Positions 1 to 5,001 of a stretch of 5,001 nt of DNA are shown piece by piece. Position 1 is the stretch's first letter. Each line of letters starts with the position of its first letter. A program made the position numbers and the translations under genes. Under the pieces are notes generated by a model that saw nothing but the letters and a program-made list of their open reading frames with translations, was not told the DNA's origin and did not search any database. Source of the stretch: Comamonadaceae bacterium (lineage in GTDB: Bacteria > Pseudomonadota > Gammaproteobacteria > Burkholderiales > Burkholderiaceae_C); contig CANCDA010000180.1 in the NCBI GenBank assembly GCA_947374705.1, forward strand, positions 1-5,001, given 5' to 3'.

Positions 1-1
1 C

Positions 2-1480
2 ATTCTCGACATTGACGAAGCCAGTCTGTCGGGCATGGCCACGCAACACGGTCGCTGGCCTTGGCCCAATCAGGTCTTTGGTGATTTGGTGCGCAGCATT
101 GAGGCGCAACAACCCAAGGCCATCGTCTTCGACATTCTTTTCTCTGACCGCGACAGCCACCGTGCCGACAGCGACGCCGCTTTCAACGCGGAAATTGCCA
201 AATCAAAAACCACTTTTTTCCCCATGTTGCGGCTGGACCCGCAGAACGACAAACTCAGCCGTATTCCGGTGGGGGTCTTGCCCGGGGTGAGGCCTTTAAG
301 TGCCGACCTGCCCGCCCCTGAGCCGCAAGAGCCAATTGCGATCATCCTGCCCAAAGTGCCCGCAGCGATTGACAACGGGCGTTTGGGCACGCACCAGGTT
401 CACCCCGACCCCGACGGCATCATTCGCCGCTACCCGAGTTGGCTGGTGCACGCAGGCTGGCGCATCCCCTCGCTGCCGCAGCGTATGGCGGAAGAATTCG
501 ACTGGCCGGGTGCGCCCGTCCAAGAGGCGCTGCTGAACTGGCGAGGCCCACCGTTCACCTACCACTACATGCCCTTTGTTGACGCTTACCGCGAGCTGGT
601 GAGCGCCAAGCCGGGTGAGCCGGGCAAGACCTTCACCGGCAAGATCGTCATCATCGGCTCCACCGCGCCCAGTCTGTTTGACGTCAAGGGCACGCCTATG
701 GCACGCATCCACCCGGGGGTGGAAATCCTGGCCACGGCGATTGACAACTTCAAGCACGGCGACACCTTGCGCGAGCGACCGGCCTGGGTCATGCGGCTGG
801 CCGCTTTGCTGCTGATCTGGGGCATGGCCATCGCGCTGTACCGGCAGGTTCATATCAATGTTTTTGATGCGGTGTTCGGCGCACTGCAAGCGGGTCTGCT
901 GGTGTTTGCCTTCGCGGTGCTGAATGTCTCGAATTGGTATTTGGACACCTCGGCCCCGCTGTCGCTGGGCCTGCTGTATTTCACGGTGGCGCGGGTTTAC
1001 CACGGGCTGTCGCAAAAAGGTTTGGCGAGCAGCTCTTTGAAGGACATGGCGGGCTTGGCGCAAGGCACGCGGTTGTTGGCTGTCATGGCCATTCGGCTTG
1101 ATGGCAGTCAAGCCGCCGAGCGTCGCCAACTTCAAGGCCAGTTGGATCGCCTGGTTGCCGCTTCCCCACTGGGTGCAGGACGCGTGGTGCATTTGATCGA
1201 AGACCCTGGCTTTGTTCAAAGCGTGTTTGCCGATGCCATGCTGGTGTACTGGTTGTGCGAGGACGCCGGGGCCGACTGGCAGGCCGATGCCTCGGGGATG
1301 GCATCGGCGTTGGGGCAGTCAGGCCATTTCACTTTTGATCCGGCGCGACTGAGCTTTGGCCGGGCGGACAAGCTTCTGTGCTGGAATACCACGAACGGAT
1401 GGACGTCAGAAGCCTTTGCCACTATTCTTGCCGCTTTGACGGCTACCGTTTCCACGCTTCCTTTAAGGGTTGAAGAATGA
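2..1480 (+). CDS. CHASE2 domain membrane sensor protein, 5'-truncated by the window edge
   Basis: The reading frame is open from base 2, so the ATG at 35 is internal (it lies inside the first CHASE2 motif) and the true start is upstream; 492 residues are visible. Seen: CHASE2 hallmarks ILDIDEASLS, GRWPWP and AIVFDILFSD near the start, then HPDPDGIIRR, GKIVIIGSTAP and HPGVEILATAIDN. Three hydrophobic helices follow at about 785-847, 859-927 and 946-1008. Known of the family: CHASE2 is an extracytoplasmic sensor domain of bacterial membrane receptors, usually preceded by one helix (outside this window) and followed by three helices, then a cytoplasmic kinase or nucleotidyl cyclase. Odd: the last 155 or so residues show no kinase motifs and no complete cyclase motif; a degenerate cyclase-like fold is possible (LLAVMAIRL strand, then VFADAMLVYW). 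Its stop overlaps the start of the caspase gene, so the two are probably co-translated. CHASE2 assignment is firm; the output function is unknown. Confidence 0.9.
   Translation: MLDIDEASLSGMATQHGRWPWPNQVFGDLVRSIEAQQPKAIVFDILFSDRDSHRADSDAAFNAEIAKSKTTFFPMLRLDPQNDKLSRIPVGVLPGVRPLSADLPAPEPQEPIAIILPKVPAAIDNGRLGTHQVHPDPDGIIRRYPSWLVHAGWRIPSLPQRMAEEFDWPGAPVQEALLNWRGPPFTYHYMPFVDAYRELVSAKPGEPGKTFTGKIVIIGSTAPSLFDVKGTPMARIHPGVEILATAIDNFKHGDTLRERPAWVMRLAALLLIWGMAIALYRQVHINVFDAVFGALQAGLLVFAFAVLNVSNWYLDTSAPLSLGLLYFTVARVYHGLSQKGLASSSLKDMAGLAQGTRLLAVMAIRLDGSQAAERRQLQGQLDRLVAASPLGAGRVVHLIEDPGFVQSVFADAMLVYWLCEDAGADWQADASGMASALGQSGHFTFDPARLSFGRADKLLCWNTTNGWTSEAFATILAALTATVSTLPLRVEE
1465..1470 (+). promoter_or_regulatory. 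Ribosome binding site of the caspase gene, inside the CHASE2 gene
   Basis: The purine-rich AAGGGT ends six bases before the ATG at 1477. It supports that start over the in-frame ATG at 1486. The start overlaps the upstream stop as ATGA, the usual layout for translational coupling. Confidence 0.6.
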
Positions 1481-3171
1481 AAAAAATGCAGGGTCTGGCC
1501 TTAGCGGCCATGGTCTCCACGGTCTTGAATCTGGCTTATGCGGCTGAGCCGGTCAAAGAAAAGCCTGCCGCTCCCAAGCCTTTGAGCGGCGCGGCGCTGT
1601 TGCAGCTTGACGATGGGCGCAGTGGGCGCGGCAACCTGATTGCCACCACCGGTATCCGCGGTTTCAGCAAGCCGCCCTCGGCCAACTCGCACGCTTTGAT
1701 CATGACGATTGGCGACTACCAGGGCAATATCCCCAAGCTCAAGGGCGTGTCCTTTGATATCGCCACTGCCACCGAAATCGCCCAGCGCATGGGCGTGCCT
1801 GCGGCCAACATTCATGCGCTCAAAGACGGTGAGCTGACGCTGGAAGGCATGCGCCGGGCCATGGATGAGTTGGAGGCTAAATTGGGCGGCAACGACCAGG
1901 TCTTCATCTACTACTCAGGCCACGGCGGACGCCAGTTGGTGCAAGAAGACGGCGAAGAGCGCTGCGCTGAATCGTTAATCACGGTGGATGGTCAAGGCTT
2001 TACCGACACCGAGATGGAGAGCCGTTTGAAGCGCTTCTCCGACAAGGCGCAAAAGACCATTGTGTTTCTGGATGCCTGCCACTCCGGTGGCGTGACCACG
2101 CGTGCGGTGAGCAGCGCGCCCGCCGCCTATATGGCCAAGTCCTACATCCCGCCGGGCCAGAGCTGCGTCAAGCCCACCAACGTTTTGACGCGTGGCATTT
2201 TGGCCCCCAAAGCGGCGGGCAATGGCGGCGGCAATTTTGTGCACATAGCGGCAGCGCGTGACAGTGAAATCTCACTCGACCAGCCGGGTCGCGGTGGTGT
2301 GGCGTCTCAAGCGTGGCTGGCCTGTTTGTCGGGTGCGGCCAAAGATACCGATGGCAGCGGCGGCTTGTCGGCCCAAGAGATTCAGACTTGCGCGCAAGCT
2401 CGGATTGAAGACCAACTCAAAGGCGCGCAAGGCTATTTGCCACACCATGTGTCCATCATCGGCAATCCGTCCATGGTGCTGAGTTATGCGGTCAAGGAGG
2501 TCGCGCCCGCGCCTGTGCCTGCGCCTGCCCTATCGGTTGCCGTCGCAGTGCCGGTGAGCGCACCCGTCAAAGTGCCTGTTGCTCAGGCTACATCTATTGC
2601 CCCGGCTGTGTCCGTGCCTGCCGCTGTCATCAAGCCGTCGGCACTGGCCGCGCTCAATGACATTTACAACAACCGCGACGACCGCCGCTTGGTTACGCTA
2701 ACTGCCGCTAAATCCAGTTTGAAGATCGGGCGTGACAACCTGGACTTCACCCTCAACTCGCGTGAAGGTGGCTATGTCTATCTGCTGATGGTGGGCTCGG
2801 ATGGTCAGACCTTTGACCTCTTGTTCCCCAATCAGCTCGACCGCAACAACCTGATTGAAGTGGGTGGCAGCATGCGCTTGCCACGCCCCGCTTGGCAGCT
2901 CTCGGCAGAAGGCCCGCCGGGCAAAGACACCTTGCTGGCCATCGTCACCGACAGCCCGCGTGATTTCAGTGATGCGGGGCTCAAACCCTCAGGTCCATTT
3001 TCAGCCGTGGCTGCGGTGGCTGCCAAGGACATTCAGTTGGTGACTTCGGGGGGCGCGCAGGCCGCAGCGGCAGAGTGTTCTGACCCTGCGGCGACACGCA
3101 ATATCGCCATCAAAAAGCGTTGCTCCAACGGCTACGCGGCAGCCTTGCTCACCGTTGAAGAGGTGCGCTAG
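1477..3171 (+). CDS. Secreted caspase-like (peptidase C14) protein with C-terminal DUF4384-type domain
   Basis: A 564-residue predicted cysteine peptidase of the caspase/metacaspase fold. Residues 1-22 look like a Sec signal peptide (MKK, hydrophobic core, AYA|AE cleavage), so it should act in the periplasm or outside. The C14 domain spans about 72-335: HALIMTIGDY first strand, catalytic His149 in YYSGHGG, catalytic Cys201 in FLDACHSGG, and the late conserved HHVSIIGNPSM. Residues 290-301 form a textbook EF-hand loop. An Ala/Pro/Val-rich linker (about 342-387) leads to a DUF4384-type beta domain (about 415-495: GGYVYLLMVGSDG, LLFPNQLDRNN, GPPGKDTLLAIV) and a tail ending YAAALLTVEEV. Seven cysteines (163, 201, 230, 283, 305, 534, 549) leave six besides the nucleophile, compatible with disulphides in an exported protein. 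By analogy with metacaspases, cleavage after basic residues is possible, but the specificity cannot be read here. The gene is coupled to the CHASE2 gene upstream and followed after 57 bases by another DUF4384-like protein. Confidence 0.92.
   Translation: MKKMQGLALAAMVSTVLNLAYAAEPVKEKPAAPKPLSGAALLQLDDGRSGRGNLIATTGIRGFSKPPSANSHALIMTIGDYQGNIPKLKGVSFDIATATEIAQRMGVPAANIHALKDGELTLEGMRRAMDELEAKLGGNDQVFIYYSGHGGRQLVQEDGEERCAESLITVDGQGFTDTEMESRLKRFSDKAQKTIVFLDACHSGGVTTRAVSSAPAAYMAKSYIPPGQSCVKPTNVLTRGILAPKAAGNGGGNFVHIAAARDSEISLDQPGRGGVASQAWLACLSGAAKDTDGSGGLSAQEIQTCAQARIEDQLKGAQGYLPHHVSIIGNPSMVLSYAVKEVAPAPVPAPALSVAVAVPVSAPVKVPVAQATSIAPAVSVPAAVIKPSALAALNDIYNNRDDRRLVTLTAAKSSLKIGRDNLDFTLNSREGGYVYLLMVGSDGQTFDLLFPNQLDRNNLIEVGGSMRLPRPAWQLSAEGPPGKDTLLAIVTDSPRDFSDAGLKPSGPFSAVAAVAAKDIQLVTSGGAQAAAAECSDPAATRNIAIKKRCSNGYAAALLTVEEVR
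2344..2379 (+). other. EF-hand-type calcium-binding loop within the caspase domain
   Basis: The twelve residues DTDGSGGLSAQE (290-301 of the caspase protein) match the EF-hand loop at each key place: Asp at 1 and 3, Ser at 5, Gly at 6, a hydrophobic residue at 8 and Glu at 12. It lies late in the peptidase domain, between the helix containing QAWLACL and the helix IQTCAQARI. Calcium binding is inferred from the motif alone. Confidence 0.6.
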
Positions 3172-3215
3172 CCGCTGGTCTGGCTGATGTTGTCCAACTC
3201 GCTACTCAGGCGCTC

Positions 3216-3220
3216 AAGGA
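3216..3220 (+). promoter_or_regulatory. Ribosome binding site that decides the start of the small DUF4384-like gene
   Basis: AAGGA lies eight bases before the ATG at 3229. The in-frame ATG at 3187 has no purine-rich site in front of it and would add 14 polar and basic residues before the signal peptide, so 3229 is preferred. Confidence 0.65.
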
Positions 3221-3228
3221 ACTGCTCC

Positions 3229-4128
3229 ATGAAAACCCCTTCTCCCCGCCGTTCACGCTGGATGGCCCTTTTTCTGGCGACCTGTTTTGTCGCTCCCGGC
3301 ATGGCGCAAAGCCCGTCGCCCGCCCCGGCGTCAGCAACGGACACCAGCCAGGCCAGTGACGAGCTACAGCCCAAGTTCATCTGGGGCATCTTGATCAATA
3401 TCGCGATCCGGCTGGTCATGCCGACCTTCACCAGTTGGTTGAAAAACAAGTTGAGCAATGACTTGAGCAGCCCCTCAAATTTGAGCAAGCTCTTGGTCAA
3501 CTCGTCCTCGGCGATGATCGTGCCCTTGAGTGCGCTGGTGTCCCTGGCATTCAAATCGGCGGGCGCACCGGAAAATACCGTGCTGGGCGAGCCCACCAAG
3601 CCGATGACGGTTGAGGCAGGCCGTGAAAACTACCAGGCTGTGCACGTCGCCATCGTTGGCTTTGACCGCAGCGGTTCTGTCACCGATATCCAGCCCGTGA
3701 CGGCGGGGTTTCAAACCGGGGATCGCATCAAACTCAAGGTCTTGCCCACGTTTGATGGGCTCTTGGTGATCGAGAACATCAACCCCCAGGGCAAGCGGGT
3801 TCAGATATTCCCGCCCAGCGCCAGCGACGTGGTGTCGGTCAAGGCCGGGGCTGAAATTTTGGTGCCCATGGCCAAAGACGATTATTTTGAATTTGCCGGA
3901 GTCACGGGCGATGAGCAACTCGTCATCACCATTCGCGATGCCCGTGCTTTTGGTGCGGCAGCGTCCAAGGTCGAGGTAAATCGCAAGGACGATAAAAACG
4001 GCTCCAGTTTTGTGCAAGAAACCGCACCCGGTACCTACCCGGTGATTTCTCAGTCACTCAAACTCAAGCACGACAAAGCCAGCGAGCCCGCCAAAGAGCC
4101 ATCACCTCTGCGCTCGATTCGCGGGTGA
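3229..4128 (+). CDS. Secreted DUF4384-like domain protein of unknown function
   Basis: A 299-residue protein. The start at 3229 is chosen because it follows AAGGA at good spacing and puts a signal peptide at the N-terminus: basic residues to Arg10, hydrophobic core MALFLATCFVAP, likely cleavage GMA|QS after residue 26. A Pro/Ala/Ser-rich stretch follows. Residues 50-71 (FIWGILINIAIRLVMPTFTS and on) are strongly hydrophobic with one central Arg, and a second fairly hydrophobic stretch lies at about 85-110; either could touch a membrane, or they could be buried or amphipathic helices. Residues 161-237 resemble the DUF4384 beta domain: TGDRIKLKVLP, FDGLLVIENINPQGK, IFPP, ILVPM and DEQLVITIRD, the same order of motifs as in the C-terminal domain of the caspase upstream. 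The tail is rich in Lys, Glu and Pro. No catalytic motif is seen. It follows the caspase gene by 57 bases on the same strand and is probably in the same operon; a binding or adaptor partner role is an inference. Confidence 0.85.
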   Translation: MKTPSPRRSRWMALFLATCFVAPGMAQSPSPAPASATDTSQASDELQPKFIWGILINIAIRLVMPTFTSWLKNKLSNDLSSPSNLSKLLVNSSSAMIVPLSALVSLAFKSAGAPENTVLGEPTKPMTVEAGRENYQAVHVAIVGFDRSGSVTDIQPVTAGFQTGDRIKLKVLPTFDGLLVIENINPQGKRVQIFPPSASDVVSVKAGAEILVPMAKDDYFEFAGVTGDEQLVITIRDARAFGAAASKVEVNRKDDKNGSSFVQETAPGTYPVISQSLKLKHDKASEPAKEPSPLRSIRG

Positions 4129-4132
4129 TGGC
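4098..4132 (-). terminator. Possible hairpin terminator at the convergent gene junction
   Basis: A perfect 9-bp inverted repeat, GCCATCACC (4098-4106) and GGTGATGGC (4124-4132), encloses a 17-base spacer that can itself form a GCG/CGC mini-stem (4110-4112 with 4120-4122). It overlaps the plus-strand stop codon at 4126-4128. Read on the minus strand, the stem is followed by TCTTT, a weak U-tract, which suits the CHAT gene ending at 4148. On the plus strand no T-run follows, so termination there is less convincing. The repeat lies partly in coding sequence and could be coincidence. Confidence 0.4.
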
Positions 4133-4147
4133 CCACTTGCCCTAGCC

Positions 4148-5001
4148 TCAACGCCCCGGATCCCCATAAAGCGCATAAGGCGCCCAATAGGCTGGATGCG
4201 CATAGGCATTGACCGCAGTGCCGCGCCCATCCTTAGCCACCTCCTTGTCCAGCACCTCCAGCATGGCGCGCTGCAGCGACTTGGCCCGGGACAAACTCTC
4301 CACCTTCGAATACCGCTCAAACAAATGCGTCACCAGCTGGCGTGCCGAGACCGTCTCCACCGGCCAATGCGTGGCCAGCACCGAGCGCGAACCCGCGTAG
4401 AAGAACCCGCGCACCAAGCCTGAGACCGCCTCCGAGCCACTGCCGTCGGATGCTGCCGTGTTGCAAGCCGACAAGACCACCAAATCTGCATCCATGGACA
4501 GCTTGAGCACCTCCTCCAGCTTGAGCAGGCCGCTGTAAATGTCTTTGCCCGGTGCGGGCGAGAGCGCCAGAGCAGGCTGATCCAGCCCCGGCAAATCACC
4601 CGCCACCAGCCCGTGCGTGGCAAAGGCCACGATGCGGCGGCTCTTCAAGTTGGCGCTGATCACACTTTGCGGCGTGGCCTGTGCGCCAAAGAAAGTGTCC
4701 TTGCTCAGATCAGCCGACAGCGCGTTGGCAATGGCCGTGATCTCGTCGCGCGTGTCCGGTAGCGCAGCGAGCTCGGGCACCTCAACCACGGCTGCGGCGG
4801 CCACCTGCGCCGCTGTGCTGACGCTGTCAGCACTGTCAATGCCAAGCTTCACCTCATCAAACTTCGGTGCCTGACTGACCTTGAGATTGCGCGTGCCCCG
4901 GGATACGACAGATGCAGCAGACGTATGCTGACCAAAGTCCGGGTCACCAAAGCCAATAAAAGGCGAACGCTGCGCTTTGGAGCTGGCCACTGAGCGCAGC
5001 G
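4148..5001 (-). CDS. CHAT domain peptidase-like protein, C-terminal part (5'-truncated by the window edge)
   Basis: The minus-strand frame stays open to the window end: codons before the GTG at 4990 read L-R-S and continue the conserved region, so that GTG is internal and the start lies beyond 5001. About 284 residues are visible. Seen: PFIGFGDPDF, typical of the start of CHAT domains; ELAALPDTRDEI; AFATHGL with the predicted catalytic His (codon 4613-4615); PALALSP; VVLSACNTA with the predicted catalytic Cys (codon 4463-4465); GLVRGFFYAGSRSVLATHW; and the terminal AYWAPYALYGDPG. Known of the family: CHAT (caspase HetF-associated with TPRs) is a clan-CD caspase-fold domain, usually at the C-terminus behind TPR repeats; those would be outside the window and cannot be confirmed. 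Both catalytic residues are present, so activity is plausible. It converges on the DUF4384-like gene with a 19-base gap and is therefore transcribed separately. Whether it acts with the opposing genes, and whether it is exported, is unknown. Confidence 0.93.
   Translation of the reverse strand, partial: LRSVASSKAQRSPFIGFGDPDFGQHTSAASVVSRGTRNLKVSQAPKFDEVKLGIDSADSVSTAAQVAAAAVVEVPELAALPDTRDEITAIANALSADLSKDTFFGAQATPQSVISANLKSRRIVAFATHGLVAGDLPGLDQPALALSPAPGKDIYSGLLKLEEVLKLSMDADLVVLSACNTAASDGSGSEAVSGLVRGFFYAGSRSVLATHWPVETVSARQLVTHLFERYSKVESLSRAKSLQRAMLEVLDKEVAKDGRGTAVNAYAHPAYWAPYALYGDPGR

Noticed and set aside
296..1219. Long minus-strand open frame of 307 codons opposite the CHASE2 gene
   Set aside because: It is the antisense of a well-supported CHASE2 coding region; its translation is rich in Arg, Gln and His with no recognisable motif, as expected of a shadow frame in GC-rich DNA.
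2503..2640. Possible repeat array from recurring GTGCCTG/GCGCCTG units
   Set aside because: The units are imperfect and irregularly spaced and simply encode the Ala/Pro/Val-rich linker between the peptidase and DUF4384 domains; this is low-complexity coding sequence.
3187..3228. Earlier ATG at 3187 as start of the small DUF4384-like protein
   Set aside because: No purine-rich site precedes it, and it would bury the signal peptide behind 14 extra residues; the ATG at 3229 follows AAGGA at proper spacing.
3172..3228. Promoter or terminator between the caspase gene and the small DUF4384-like gene
   Set aside because: The 57 bases hold no convincing -35/-10 pair, no strong hairpin and no T-run; read-through as one operon is simpler.
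3271..3285. Possible lipoprotein box (LATC) in the signal peptide of the small DUF4384-like protein
   Set aside because: Thr directly before the Cys is unusual for a lipobox, and a good signal peptidase I site (GMA|Q) lies just downstream, so a soluble or otherwise anchored protein is more likely.
3168..4017. Minus-strand open frames opposite the small DUF4384-like gene (3168-3599 and 3475-4017)
   Set aside because: No ribosome binding site or recognisable motif; the plus strand has a signal peptide, a good ribosome binding site and a family-like domain.
1477..4999. A known caspase-type phage-defence system (CBASS or Avs effector, bacterial gasdermin pair, or type III-E CRISPR TPR-CHAT)
   Set aside because: No cyclase of the CD-NTase type, STAND NTPase, gasdermin-like protein, Cas gene or CRISPR repeat is visible, and the C14 protein is predicted to be exported.

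Overview
The window is GC-rich (around 60% by eye). Its codon use and protein families fit a Betaproteobacterium, probably a Burkholderiales/Comamonadaceae-type organism; that placement is an inference from style, not from a marker gene. No rRNA, tRNA, insertion sequence, CRISPR array or phage gene is visible, and coding density is very high.

Layout: three co-directional plus-strand genes fill positions 2-4128. (1) A 5'-truncated CHASE2 sensor protein (2-1480): an extracytoplasmic CHASE2 domain, three membrane helices and a C-terminal cytoplasmic region with no clearly recognisable output domain. (2) A secreted caspase/metacaspase-like peptidase (family C14) with a C-terminal DUF4384-type domain (1477-3171), which overlaps gene 1 by ATGA. 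(3) A smaller secreted protein with a DUF4384-like domain (3229-4128). A minus-strand gene (4148 to beyond the window end) converges on them and encodes the CHAT-type peptidase domain of a protein whose N-terminal part lies outside the window. The junction between genes 3 and 4 is only 19 bases and carries a 9-bp perfect inverted repeat that may end transcription.

Reading of the system: two clan-CD (caspase-fold) peptidases, one C14 and one CHAT, both with intact His/Cys pairs, lie within about 2.5 kb beside a membrane sensor and two DUF4384-type exported proteins. The caspase and the small DUF4384 protein both start with good Sec signal peptides, so this looks like an envelope or periplasmic sensing-proteolysis module rather than a cytoplasmic abortive-infection caspase. 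The functional link among the genes is inferred from gene order, the translational overlap and shared domains; the sequence alone does not give the signal, the substrate or the biological role.
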